Shown: one piece after another, positions 51,481 to 60,558 of the stretch
Layout: every line of letters begins with the position of its first letter
How positions within the stretch are numbered: the stretch's first letter is position 1
Assembly: GCF_011392125.1 (NCBI RefSeq)
Contig: NZ_JAAJBU010000006.1
Location: 1 to 64,000, forward strand
Source of the DNA: Flavobacterium lotistagni
GTDB lineage: Bacteria > Bacteroidota > Bacteroidia > Flavobacteriales > Flavobacteriaceae
Direction: 5' to 3'
DNA length: 64,000 nt
Notes under the pieces: model-generated
Database searches by the model: none
Told to the model about the DNA's origin: nothing
Seen by the model: only the letters and a program-made list of their open reading frames with translations
Program-made: the position numbers and the translations under genes

Positions 51481-52536
51481 TTAATTGAAATATACACCAT
51501 TTGGTATGAGTCCGACTCCTATTTGATAAGCTAAAACCCCTGAAGTACTATAAACTAATACTTGTCCATTAGAAATATAATCTTTTGAATCGGTGATATA
51601 AATTGCGCTATTTTTAACAACAAAACCATAAAGGTTCTGAGCCCCTGACTCAAACACAGGCACATCGCTAATCGTGCTGGAAGCTATAGATGATGCAAAT
51701 ACTTTTTTCCCTACCGTAAAATAAATCTGATTGTTTTCTACGTTGAGATTTTGTGCATTGCCCAAGGTTGCCGGTAAAGTAATCGTATTCTCGATGGTAT
51801 CAGTAGACAAATCAATTTTGGTCAATTGGCTCTCAGCAGTATAATTCGAACTCAAAACATACAATTTGCCATTATATGCTTCCATTGAATTTGGCGAATT
51901 TCCGAATGTCAGCGTCGTTTCGATGGTGTTGGTTTGCGGATTAATGATATTCAAACTATTTCCTTCGCCATAAAGACCGCCACTAACATATAGCTTCCCG
52001 TTGATTAAAAGAATTTTATCGGCGATGCTATTCATGTTAATCGTACTTTCTACCTGCAAAGTCTCGAGGTTAACAACCGCCAAAAAATCATCTGTATTTC
52101 CGGTAGCGGCGTTGTCGAATGAGAAAGTGTTGGAGTTAGTAATGTAAGCTTTACCGTTGGCCACAACGCCATATCTAGGATTGACAAGTCCGGTATTGAT
52201 ACGCCCAATGAGTTTGAATGTGTTTCGATTCACTACGGTCACCAGATTTGACCCTGAGATGATAAAAGCTTTCTCGTCATGAAAGAAAACCGATTGAACA
52301 TAACCACCTATTCCAGACGCTGAAGCATTCTCTGTTGTGAATATATCGTTTTTAACCGAAGAAAAATCCGACTTCACATAGGAAATGGAACCCGTTGTTT
52401 GAGTACCTTCATTAACCACAAAAAAACCATCGCTGTAATCGCCAGTATTGTCAAATTGAGGCAGTTCTTCCTTTTCACAGGAAATTAAAAACAAGGCACT
52501 AATTAAAGAAGCAAAAAACAATTGTAATGATTTCAT
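51481..52536 (-). CDS. btuG: BtuG-like surface beta-propeller lipoprotein
   Basis: Probable vitamin B12-binding surface lipoprotein, 351 residues. It has a lipobox at LFLISC (residue about 21) and a domain with repeated YncE/beta-propeller blades (FFHDEKAFIISGSNLVTVVN; KAYITNSNTFSF; NPQTNTIETTLTFGNSPNS). In Bacteroides, BtuG is a beta-propeller lipoprotein that sits on BtuB and hands it B12. The gene follows btuB by two bases and shares its cobalamin riboswitch. The start is ATG 52536; a TTG two codons earlier is less likely. Confidence 0.85.
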   Translation of the reverse strand: MKSLQLFFASLISALFLISCEKEELPQFDNTGDYSDGFFVVNEGTQTTGSISYVKSDFSSVKNDIFTTENASASGIGGYVQSVFFHDEKAFIISGSNLVTVVNRNTFKLIGRINTGLVNPRYGVVANGKAYITNSNTFSFDNAATGNTDDFLAVVNLETLQVESTINMNSIADKILLINGKLYVSGGLYGEGNSLNIINPQTNTIETTLTFGNSPNSMEAYNGKLYVLSSNYTAESQLTKIDLSTDTIENTITLPATLGNAQNLNVENNQIYFTVGKKVFASSIASSTISDVPVFESGAQNLYGFVVKNSAIYITDSKDYISNGQVLVYSTSGVLAYQIGVGLIPNGVYFN

Positions 52537-52538
52537 AA

Positions 52539-54374
52539 TCAAAATTTAAAGGTTAGGTATACATTAAAATTTCTGCCAGGCATCGGTCGGTTCTCAATGG
52601 TTTGGTACTTTTCGTTCCAAAGATTCAGTATTTTCAGACCGAGGTGATATTGGCTTTTGATGCCTGAATGATAGGCCAATCCAAGATTTGAAACTACAAA
52701 CCAAGGCACGGTTTGAGTAGGGTCATTATCCGATTGGGTGAAAATTTTTCCGTTGTAAAGGTATTGATAGTCTGCTGCGAATTTTCCAAAACTATAAGCC
52801 AAAGCTGCGGTCATTTTATGAAAAGGAACATAAATCAATTGATGACCAGTAGTCCAATCTTCAGATTGGGTATATGTGTAGGTGCCGCTCAACTTGAACT
52901 TGCTCCTGCCAACCAAGTAATTCCAATTCATCGCAGATTCAAAACCTCGAATCGAAACTTTCGCTGTGTTTTCAGGGCTGAACAATCCACCGCTGTTGGG
53001 CAACCAGCGAATCATATCGTCAATCTTCGAATGAAAAAAAGTGCCCGAAAAACTCCATTTTTTAAAAGTGAAAACATTTCCCAGTTCGAATTGCAATGAC
53101 TGCTCGGCTTTCAAATCGGGATTTCCAGAATCTTCCCAGTATAAATCATTAAAAGTGGGCATTCGAAAATTGCGCGAAATGTTCGCCTTGATTTGGTAAA
53201 ACGAAAATGGCTCATAATGACTGCCCAGCCAGAATAATAGCGGGCTTTGGTAACTAGAAGTGCTTTCTTTGCGCAGGCCAAATTCATAGCCCAAAGTCTT
53301 GTGCAACTGATGATTTAAAAGCAAACTGGCGCTAGAAATAGTTCGTTTGCTGTTCATCATGCTCGAAGCTTTTCCTTGATTCTGATTGACTTCACCAATA
53401 ACATGGAAAGTCATTTTGTTGTTGGGTTGATAAGATAAAGCGTACTTGGCCAACAATGTACTGACATCTCCAAAAGTATAATGGTTATTATCGATATTAC
53501 TGAAATATTTATACTGCTCATTCAGCCACGCCAGCTTCAGATTCGACGTCCAGCGGTTCTTTGTCCAATCCCATTGCAATAAGTTGCGCACATTAAAATC
53601 CTGATACTTGGTTTTGTTCTCTGTAGAAACATACAAAGAAAAATGCCTTTGTCCTTGGTACCATTGACTGAAATACTTAATCATGTGGTATTTATTAATT
53701 TTATATCCCAAAGCTGCATTCAAGGTAGTATTATAAAATTGTCCGTTTTCATTGCGGCGGTCGGTTCCCAAATACTCATAATCATTCGAAGAACTATTTC
53801 TGGAAACACTCCATTGCAAGGCAAATCGATCGTTGGCAAAATCTTGTTTGAAAAAAGCACCGAATGTATTAAAACTTCCGTAGGCCAAAGTCGCTTCATT
53901 TGTAAAACGATTTTCAAAAACAATTTTATTGTTCAGGTGGATGCTTCCGCCAATAGCGCCACTTCCGTAGATGGTACTGCCGCCGCCAGAACGAATCGAG
54001 ATGTTATCGAAGCCGGCAGTAGGAATCGTATTGAAATCCGTTTGTCCGGTAAACACCGAATTGATGTAGATGCCATTCCAAAGTACTGCTGTTTGTTGCG
54101 CTGTGGTGCCTCTGAACGCCGCCGAGGAAACCATACCCAATCCGTTTTCCTTGAAGTAAATTCCGGAATTGAATTGTAGAAGCGATGTCAACGAAGCACC
54201 ATTCTTCTGAATCACCGAATCATTGAGTACTGTGACTTCTTGGGTGCGCGAGAAATCTTTCAAATAACGATCTGTTACCGAGACTTCGCGCAATTGGACA
54301 ATAAAATCTTGTTGGGCCAAAGCGAACTGGCACAGCAGGAGCATCAAAAATAAAAAGCGGCTTTTCGCAGTCAT
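52539..54374 (-). CDS. btuB: TonB-dependent vitamin B12 receptor
   Basis: Outer-membrane active transporter of 611 residues. A signal peptide (FLFLMLLLCQFALAQ) precedes a plug domain (SLTSLLQFNSGIYFKENG; GTTAQQTAVLWNGI; IRSGGGSTIYGSGAIGGSIH) and a 22-strand barrel ending in the aromatic NVYLTFKF. The smaller size than most SusC-like receptors and the cobalamin riboswitch in its leader identify the substrate. It forms an operon with the BtuG-like gene. Confidence 0.92.
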   Translation of the reverse strand: MTAKSRFLFLMLLLCQFALAQQDFIVQLREVSVTDRYLKDFSRTQEVTVLNDSVIQKNGASLTSLLQFNSGIYFKENGLGMVSSAAFRGTTAQQTAVLWNGIYINSVFTGQTDFNTIPTAGFDNISIRSGGGSTIYGSGAIGGSIHLNNKIVFENRFTNEATLAYGSFNTFGAFFKQDFANDRFALQWSVSRNSSSNDYEYLGTDRRNENGQFYNTTLNAALGYKINKYHMIKYFSQWYQGQRHFSLYVSTENKTKYQDFNVRNLLQWDWTKNRWTSNLKLAWLNEQYKYFSNIDNNHYTFGDVSTLLAKYALSYQPNNKMTFHVIGEVNQNQGKASSMMNSKRTISSASLLLNHQLHKTLGYEFGLRKESTSSYQSPLLFWLGSHYEPFSFYQIKANISRNFRMPTFNDLYWEDSGNPDLKAEQSLQFELGNVFTFKKWSFSGTFFHSKIDDMIRWLPNSGGLFSPENTAKVSIRGFESAMNWNYLVGRSKFKLSGTYTYTQSEDWTTGHQLIYVPFHKMTAALAYSFGKFAADYQYLYNGKIFTQSDNDPTQTVPWFVVSNLGLAYHSGIKSQYHLGLKILNLWNEKYQTIENRPMPGRNFNVYLTFKF

Positions 54375-54420
54375 AATTTCTGAATCTTTTTCCCGAAGAT
54401 TCGATATTCGTTCTGAAAAA

Positions 54421-54583
54421 AGGCAGGTCTCCTGGCTTGCGTCTTGTTGTTTACCTTCCCATCAATTCATGACAGTGGCTTTGTAGTTAACAACAAGCTG
54501 ATTAGCTTACAGTTGCGGGAACAGCTCAGGCGTTGCACCTGATTCCCTTTTAATGCAATTGAAATTAATCCAATCACAACCTT
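54421..54583 (-). promoter_or_regulatory. Cobalamin (B12) riboswitch
   Basis: On the minus strand AAAGGGAATCAGGTGCAA, CCTGAGCTGTTCCCGC, AACTGTAA and, near the 3' end, the B12 box AAGCCAGGAGACCTGCC (54425-54441). It lies in the btuB leader and should shut the btuB-btuG operon off when B12 is plentiful. Confidence 0.95.
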
Positions 54584-54592
54584 AATTCGTGG

Positions 54593-54600
54593 CAAAGATA
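54593..54600 (-). promoter_or_regulatory. btuB promoter -7 box
   Basis: TATCTTTG on the minus strand, just upstream of the riboswitch. Confidence 0.6.
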
Positions 54601-54628
54601 ACTTTAAGATTGGTATTTAAAAATAAAA

Positions 54629-54661
54629 TTTGAATTTTAAAACCGAATCGGTATACCTTTG
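54629..54661 (+). promoter_or_regulatory. btuFCD promoter
   Basis: TTTG (54629-54632), 21 bases, TACCTTTG (54654-54661), 18 bases before the btuF ATG. The leader is too short for a riboswitch. Confidence 0.6.
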
Positions 54662-54679
54662 CAAGCCTTTCCTTTGTTT

Positions 54680-55822
54680 ATGAAAACACCCATCGTCTAT
54701 ATTCCGCTGCTATTGTTGATTTTGCTTCAAAGTGGTTGCGGGCAGAAGAGCCAACAGGAAAATTCTACCAAGAACCAAAGCACCAATCAAGTAAAATACG
54801 CCAAAGGTTTTTCGATTCTCAACTACGACGGTTATTCGATTTTGAAAATAATCAACCCATGGCCGAACGCCAGCAAGCAATATACTTATGTTCTGGGCAA
54901 AAAGAATGCGGTCATTCCCGATGACTTAAAGCAGTTTCCATTGATTCAAATTCCGGTTCAGAAAATTGTGGTGACTTCTACCACACACATTCCGTCTTTG
55001 GAAATGTTGGGCGTCGAATCGACTTTGATTGGATTTCCGAACTTAGATTACGTTTCTTCAGAAAAAGTACGTTCCAGAATTGAAGCGGGAAAAGTCAAAG
55101 AACTCGGCAGCAATCAGAACCTCAACACTGAAGTACTAATTGACAGCGCTCCAGATGTCATTATTGGTTTTGGTATCGACAACAATAATCCGACTTTAGA
55201 CAATCTTCAGAAAAGCGGTTTGAAAGTAGTACTCAACGGTGATTGGAACGAAGAAACCCCGCTCGGAAAAGCCGAATGGATCAAGTTTTTTGGCGCACTT
55301 TACAACCTGCAAGACAAAGCCGGAGCACTGTTTTCAAAAATTGCAACCGATTACCAAAACACAGCGAAACTGGCCGCCAAAGCCACGACTGAACCCACTA
55401 TTATGGCCGGAGCCATCTACGAAAACCAATGGTATTTACCGCAAGGCAACAGTTGGGGCTGCTATTTCCTCAAAGAAGCCCACTCGAAATATTTATGGGC
55501 CGAAACCAATGGTACCGGAAGCTTGTCTTTGTCTTTTGAAACGGTATTGGAAAAAGCCCAAAATGCCGACATCTGGATTGGGCCTGGGCAATTTGTATCG
55601 TTGAAAGAAATGTTGCAAGCCAATCCGCACTACAACCAGTTCAAGGCTTTTCAGAACAAAAAAGTGTATTCCTACAGCACCAAAAAAGGCAAAAAAGGTG
55701 GACTGATTTTCTATGAATTGGCACCAAACCGACCTGATTTGGTATTGAAAGATATACTCAAAATTACGCATCCCGAACTGCTACCGGATTATCAATTTTA
55801 TTTCTTTGACCAATTACAATAA
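54680..55822 (+). CDS. btuF: Cobalamin ABC transporter substrate-binding lipoprotein
   Basis: Periplasmic lipoprotein that delivers B12 to the BtuCD importer; 380 residues from ATG 54680. The lipobox is LLQSGC. The type III binding-protein fold is suggested by ILNYDGYSILKIINPW, VVTSTTHIPSLEMLG, APDVIIGFGIDN and LWAETNGTGSLSLSFETVLE. The frame opens seven codons earlier but the signal starts here. Its stop shares one base with the btuC start. Confidence 0.85.
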   Translation: MKTPIVYIPLLLLILLQSGCGQKSQQENSTKNQSTNQVKYAKGFSILNYDGYSILKIINPWPNASKQYTYVLGKKNAVIPDDLKQFPLIQIPVQKIVVTSTTHIPSLEMLGVESTLIGFPNLDYVSSEKVRSRIEAGKVKELGSNQNLNTEVLIDSAPDVIIGFGIDNNNPTLDNLQKSGLKVVLNGDWNEETPLGKAEWIKFFGALYNLQDKAGALFSKIATDYQNTAKLAAKATTEPTIMAGAIYENQWYLPQGNSWGCYFLKEAHSKYLWAETNGTGSLSLSFETVLEKAQNADIWIGPGQFVSLKEMLQANPHYNQFKAFQNKKVYSYSTKKGKKGGLIFYELAPNRPDLVLKDILKITHPELLPDYQFYFFDQLQ

Positions 55823-56853
55823 TGCAGCGCCAACTCAAATATAGCACCTTGTATTTGCTACTAATCTTGATGGTGGTTTTTTTGTTTTTATTAGACATTA
55901 GTTTGGGAACCGTCAGCATTCCTTTGGCCGATATTATTAGCAGTCTCACAGGCAGCAGCGCAAGTAAAAACACTTGGGAATACATCATCGTGAATTATCG
56001 TCTGCCCAAAGCAATTACTGCGATTTTAGTGGGCTCCGGACTTTCTATCAGCGGTTTGTTGATGCAGACTTTATTTCGCAATCCGTTGGCTGGGCCTTAT
56101 GTGTTGGGTTTGAGCTCTGGATCGAGTTTAGGTGTGGCTTTAGTTATTTTAGGCGCTGGATTTTTGCCTATGATGTGGAGCGATTTTTTAGTGTCATCCT
56201 TCGGAATTATTGTAGCATCGTGTCTCGGAAGTTCACTGGTACTGTTATCCATTTTACTCATTTCTCAGCGATTGCGCGACACCACAGTCATTCTCGTTGC
56301 TGGGCTCATGTTTGGCAGTTTTACTAATGCTTTCGTTAGCGTACTGACCTACTTTAGCACCGCCGAACAATTACAGAAATTCACCTTTTGGTCTTTGGGC
56401 AACTTGGGCAATTTGTCTTGGAGTGCTATCTTAATTTTAACTATTGCCGTATTGATAGGTTTGTTGCTCAGTATTTTTAGTATTAAGAACTTAGACACGT
56501 TGCTTTTGGGGGAAAATTACGCCAGAAGTTTAGGAATGAATTTTAAGAGAGCACGACTGCTAATCATTTTGGCGACGAGCATACTAGCTGGAAGCATCAC
56601 CGCTTTTGCCGGCCCAATTGCCTTTGTTGGATTGGCAGTTCCACACATGGCCAAATTGATTTTTCAGACCAGCAACCACGCCGTTTTATTTTGGAGTACT
56701 TTGCTTTTGGGAGCCAGTATGATGTTGCTTTGTGATGTAATTTCACAAGTGCCCGGTGGCGATATTACCTTACCAATTAACGCCGTGACTTCGATGATTG
56801 GTGCGCCGATGGTGGTTTGGCTGCTGCTGCGTAAAAAGAAAATGATGGGCTGA
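55822..56853 (+). CDS. btuC: Cobalamin ABC transporter permease
   Basis: FecCD-family inner-membrane permease of 343 residues with about ten helices (YLLLILMVVFLFLLDISLG; LPKAITAILVGSGLSISGLL; ALVILGAGFLP onward). The coupling loop region VPHMAKLIFQTSNH is visible. One-base overlaps with btuF and btuD show translational coupling. The substrate is inferred from the neighbouring riboswitch-controlled btuB. Confidence 0.87.
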   Translation: MQRQLKYSTLYLLLILMVVFLFLLDISLGTVSIPLADIISSLTGSSASKNTWEYIIVNYRLPKAITAILVGSGLSISGLLMQTLFRNPLAGPYVLGLSSGSSLGVALVILGAGFLPMMWSDFLVSSFGIIVASCLGSSLVLLSILLISQRLRDTTVILVAGLMFGSFTNAFVSVLTYFSTAEQLQKFTFWSLGNLGNLSWSAILILTIAVLIGLLLSIFSIKNLDTLLLGENYARSLGMNFKRARLLIILATSILAGSITAFAGPIAFVGLAVPHMAKLIFQTSNHAVLFWSTLLLGASMMLLCDVISQVPGGDITLPINAVTSMIGAPMVVWLLLRKKKMMG

Positions 56854-57638
56854 TGGAAAATGTTGTTCTAAAAACCGAAAATCTGAGCATTGGCTACATG
56901 ACTTCCAAAAGTGAAAACTGTATCGCTTCGGGAATCAACATTACTTTAAAAAAAGGTGAACTCACGGCGCTTATCGGTGCCAATGGAGTCGGAAAATCGA
57001 CATTGCTTCGAACCTTAACCCAAATCCAACCGCCGCTTTCAGGAGCCATTTCTTTATCTGGAAAACCATTACAAAACTTCAAACCGATAGAATTAGCACA
57101 AGAGTTGAGTTTAGTACTGACCGAAAAATTGCCTCCGAGTAACCTTACCGTATACGAACTTATAGCCTTAGGTAGACAACCATACACAAATTGGATCGGA
57201 AAATTATCGGCTACAGATAAAAATAAAATCGACCATGCCATCGCCTTGACACAACTCGAAAACCTATTGCAGAAAAGGCATTACGAAATCTCAGACGGCC
57301 AACTACAAATCGCTCTAATCGCTCGTGCTTTGGCCCAAGACACCGAACTCATTATTCTAGATGAACCCACAACGCATCTCGATTTAAAGCACAAAGTTTC
57401 GCTATTTCGGTTACTAAAAAAACTCGCCGCGTCAATGCAGAAATGTGTTTTATTCTCTACGCACGATATCGAATTAGCACTGCAACTCAGTGATGAATTA
57501 ATTGTAATGAACGGTCAAAAAATCATACAAGGTGCTGCCCGCGAACTTATATCTAACGGCATTTTCGATACGATTTTTAACGATGAAAATGTTTCATTCG
57601 ACGCGCAAAAAGGCAAATTTATTTTTCGCAACCTCTAA
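56853..57638 (+). CDS. btuD: Cobalamin ABC transporter ATP-binding protein
   Basis: Cytoplasmic ATPase of the importer, 261 residues, with Walker A GANGVGKSTLLR, Q-loop region, Walker B LIILDEP, D-loop HLDL and H-loop STHD. The signature motif reads ISDGQ instead of LSGGQ, a variation common in this family. Last gene of the operon; no terminator is obvious in the 140 bases before the convergent trmL. Confidence 0.88.
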   Translation: MENVVLKTENLSIGYMTSKSENCIASGINITLKKGELTALIGANGVGKSTLLRTLTQIQPPLSGAISLSGKPLQNFKPIELAQELSLVLTEKLPPSNLTVYELIALGRQPYTNWIGKLSATDKNKIDHAIALTQLENLLQKRHYEISDGQLQIALIARALAQDTELIILDEPTTHLDLKHKVSLFRLLKKLAASMQKCVLFSTHDIELALQLSDELIVMNGQKIIQGAARELISNGIFDTIFNDENVSFDAQKGKFIFRNL

Positions 57639-57778
57639 AAATTGCTTGCGTTCACGGCTAATTTTTGAAGCCAACTTCTTAAAATGATAATTTCCTGATC
57701 CTAAGCGTATTCGTTCAATGTACAACTGGCTTTTCAGAAAACACAGGCAAAATGGCTCCAAACAACCTGACTAATTTC

Positions 57779-58234
57779 CTATCGAGACTTTGAAATTTGC
57801 CTTTTGGCTTCACCGATAATAAAGGCACAAGCATTCGCGAGATTGTAACTGCGCACTAAGGGTGAAATCGGTATTTTGAGATGGTTCTCAAAGCGCGCTA
57901 ACACTTCAGCAGACAAACCGACACTTTCTTTGCCGAAAACCAGCCAATCGCCATCTCGGAATTCATTCTCTAAATACGATTTACTCGCATGCGAACTCAT
58001 CAGGAAAACCCTTGACGGATCGGCAATTTGCGAAGCCCATTCTTCGAAGTTTTGGTATTCTTTCCAGTCCAGATGCACCCAATAATCTAATCCGGAACGT
58101 TTGAGATTTTTGTCGGTGATTTGAAAGCCAAAAGGATGAATGAGATGCAAACGGCTTTCGGTGCCTACGCAAAGACGGCCAATATTCCCTGTGTTGTTAG
58201 GAATTTCGGGTTCTACCAGTACAATATTGAGCAT
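57779..58234 (-). CDS. trmL: tRNA (cytidine/uridine-34 2'-O)-methyltransferase
   Basis: SPOUT-family methyltransferase of 151 residues that modifies the wobble base of tRNA-Leu in E. coli. Motifs are EPEIPNNTGNIGRLCVGTE, the mid-region LVFGKESVGLS and the knot segment RSYNLANACAFIIGEAKR. Length is typical. The pseudouridine synthase gene lies 18 bases upstream, so both RNA-modification genes form one operon. Confidence 0.93.
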   Translation of the reverse strand: MLNIVLVEPEIPNNTGNIGRLCVGTESRLHLIHPFGFQITDKNLKRSGLDYWVHLDWKEYQNFEEWASQIADPSRVFLMSSHASKSYLENEFRDGDWLVFGKESVGLSAEVLARFENHLKIPISPLVRSYNLANACAFIIGEAKRQISKSR

Positions 58235-58252
58235 GTTGAGTTTGATTTAGGG

Positions 58253-58900
58253 TTAAACATGGAATGCATTGACTTCAACAACTTCACCGGGCGAAAGTGT
58301 TCCCAAATGAACATTACCGATTCGCACACGAACGAGTCGAAGTGTTGGAAAACCAACCGCCGCAGTCATTTTCCGAACTTGCCGAAACTTGCCTTCTCGA
58401 ACCGTAATCGAAGCCCAAGAAGTCGGGCCGTGGCGTTCGTCTCGGATTTTTTTGGCTCGGGCAGGCAAAATGGGAATGGCAGGCAGAATGAAAGCCTCGC
58501 AAGGTTGGGTAAAGTATTTGGTGCCTTCCAGACCAATCTCGACACCGCTTTTTATTTTTTCAATTGCTGTTTGATCGATGAGACCATCCACTTGCACGTA
58601 ATATTCTCTCTCGTAATGACGGCTACAAATTTGATCGCTGACTTTGCCATCGGTGGTTAAAAGCAGCAAGCCTTCGGAATCTTCATCCAGTCTACCAATA
58701 GCCATGGTGCTTTGCGGAAAATCGAAAAATTCGCCAAGCAATTTCTTGTTGCGCTTGAGTTCGTACTTGAATTGGCTCAAATATCCGTAGGGTTTGTAAA
58801 TGATAAAATGGCGGTGGTTCAATGGAAAAAAGTAATTGTCAGCTTCTAAAAGTAATTTGTAATCGCAAATTTTCTCGCGCACCAAAGATAAGGCAATCAC
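58253..58900 (-). CDS. rluE: RluE-type 23S rRNA pseudouridine synthase
   Basis: RsuA/RluB/E/F-family enzyme. The catalytic Asp is in GRLDEDSEGLLLLT; also visible are IIYKPYGYLSQF and EGKFRQVRKMTAAVGFPTLRLVRV. There is no S4 domain, as in RluE. The GTG start gives 215 residues; a TTG at 58822 (NHRHFIIYKP) would give 189 and is perhaps more likely, since relatives begin there. Co-transcribed with trmL. Confidence 0.85.
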   Translation of the reverse strand: MIALSLVREKICDYKLLLEADNYFFPLNHRHFIIYKPYGYLSQFKYELKRNKKLLGEFFDFPQSTMAIGRLDEDSEGLLLLTTDGKVSDQICSRHYEREYYVQVDGLIDQTAIEKIKSGVEIGLEGTKYFTQPCEAFILPAIPILPARAKKIRDERHGPTSWASITVREGKFRQVRKMTAAVGFPTLRLVRVRIGNVHLGTLSPGEVVEVNAFHV

Positions 58901-58984
58901 TTTTGAATTGGGTAATTTTTATGCGCGGCGCGTCGATTTTGCAATTATTGATTACATTTACTTGCTACAAAAAATCCATCAAAA

Positions 58985-60322
58985 ATGAACGCCACAATAA
59001 TTACTTTACTTGCTTTCTGCATTGCTTTAGCCATCGGTATTTTCATCGGAAAATTGCTCCTCGCCGCTCAATCCAAGGCAGACAAAATTAGCCTTGAAGA
59101 GAAACGTATCGCCTTGAATTCGCAACTCGAAAATTTGAAAGACCAATTGGTAAAATCGCAATACGAAAAGGAAAATATTCGCACCGAGAAAGACAGCCTT
59201 GCCTTGCAATACACCAAGAAAGAAGCAGATTTGGAATACCTTCGCCAACGCCATATCGAACAACAGCAAGAAATCGAGAAATTGCAAGAAAAATTTACCA
59301 AGGAATTTGAAAATCTGGCCAACAAAATCCTTGAAGAAAAGACCAACAAATTCACCGAGCAAAACAAAGAAAACCTTAAAAACATTCTCTCTCCACTACA
59401 AGATAAAATTCAGTTATTCGAGAAAAAAGTCGAAGATACACACAAGGAAAGTATCGACTATCACGCCGCGCTTCGCCAGCAAATATTGGGTTTACGTGAA
59501 ATGAACGAACAGATGAGCCGCGAAACGATTAACCTCACCAAAGCACTCAAAGGCGACAGCAAAATGCAAGGCAATTGGGGCGAACTCATTCTGGAGCGCG
59601 TGTTGGAAAAATCGGGTTTGGAAAAAGACCGCGAGTATTTTGTGCAGCAAGCCCATTTGACTGAAGACGGCCAGCGCGTATTTCCTGATGTGGTGATTCA
59701 TTTGCCCGACGGGAAGAAAATGATTGTCGATTCAAAGGTATCGTTGACTGCCTATGAAAAATTTGCCAACGAAGAAGACGAAGCCCTCCGAAACGTCTAC
59801 TTAAAAGAACACGTGAACTCGATCAAGCGCCATGTAGAGCAACTCGGCGAGAAAAACTACCATGATCTTTACCAAATCGAAAGTCCAGATTTTGTACTGT
59901 TGTTTATTCCGATCGAACCTGCTTTTGCTATGGCTTTGAATGAGGAAACAACCCTCTATAACAAAGCATTCGAGAAAAATATTGTGATTGTCACACCTTC
60001 GACTTTACTGGCTACTTTGCGCACCATCGACAGTATGTGGACCAACCAGAAACAACAAGAGAATGCCTACGAAATTGCCCGACAAGCCGGTGCTTTGTAT
60101 GATAAATTTGAGGGTTTTGTAACTGATCTGATTTTGGTGGGAAAAAAAATGGATGAAGGAAAAAAAGCCTACGAAGAATCAATGAAAAAACTTTCTACCG
60201 GAAATGGCAATTTAATCGTCAGCGTAGAAAAACTCAAAAAAATGGGGGCCAAAGCCAAAAAAACATTACCAGAAGCTGTATTGCGCAGGGCTGAAGCAGA
60301 ACAGAACGAACCCACTTCTTAA
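58985..60322 (+). CDS. rmuC: DNA recombination protein RmuC
   Basis: Membrane-tethered RmuC-family protein of 445 residues, linked in E. coli to limiting DNA inversions at repeats. It has an N-terminal helix (IITLLAFCIALAIGIFIGKL), a coiled coil of about 150 residues and the nuclease-like RmuC domain (GNWGELILERVLEKSGL; PDVVIHLPDGKKMIVDSKVS). It is complete. Given the many dispersed repeats in this genome, its role in recombination control is a notable coincidence, no more. From 60323 to 60558 no other gene is seen. Confidence 0.92.
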   Translation: MNATIITLLAFCIALAIGIFIGKLLLAAQSKADKISLEEKRIALNSQLENLKDQLVKSQYEKENIRTEKDSLALQYTKKEADLEYLRQRHIEQQQEIEKLQEKFTKEFENLANKILEEKTNKFTEQNKENLKNILSPLQDKIQLFEKKVEDTHKESIDYHAALRQQILGLREMNEQMSRETINLTKALKGDSKMQGNWGELILERVLEKSGLEKDREYFVQQAHLTEDGQRVFPDVVIHLPDGKKMIVDSKVSLTAYEKFANEEDEALRNVYLKEHVNSIKRHVEQLGEKNYHDLYQIESPDFVLLFIPIEPAFAMALNEETTLYNKAFEKNIVIVTPSTLLATLRTIDSMWTNQKQQENAYEIARQAGALYDKFEGFVTDLILVGKKMDEGKKAYEESMKKLSTGNGNLIVSVEKLKKMGAKAKKTLPEAVLRRAEAEQNEPTS

Positions 60323-60558
60323 AGTTCAAAATTTTATGATGTAATTTCTTTAAAAGTAGGGTAAATCCGTTTTGAGTTCTCTTCAATAGTAATTAGTGAC
60401 CCAAGAGCGTTAAGGCCTACAGTTATTGAATTTATTGGCCATCGTCACTTTTTAAAAATCCGAATAAAACAACGAATTATTATTTTAACTATCAGTTGTT
60501 GAAGTAATTGCTATTTTAATTGATATTTTTTTTATTTTTGGGTCGCTTTTTTAAACAT

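Noticed and set aside
54421..54679. A second riboswitch for btuFCD
   Set aside because: Only one set of B12-box and core motifs is present, all on the minus strand; the plus-strand leader is too short.
56853..57638. Inactive BtuD because the signature reads ISDGQ
   Set aside because: Walker A, Walker B and H-loop are intact and SDGQ-type variants are seen in functional metal and B12 importers.
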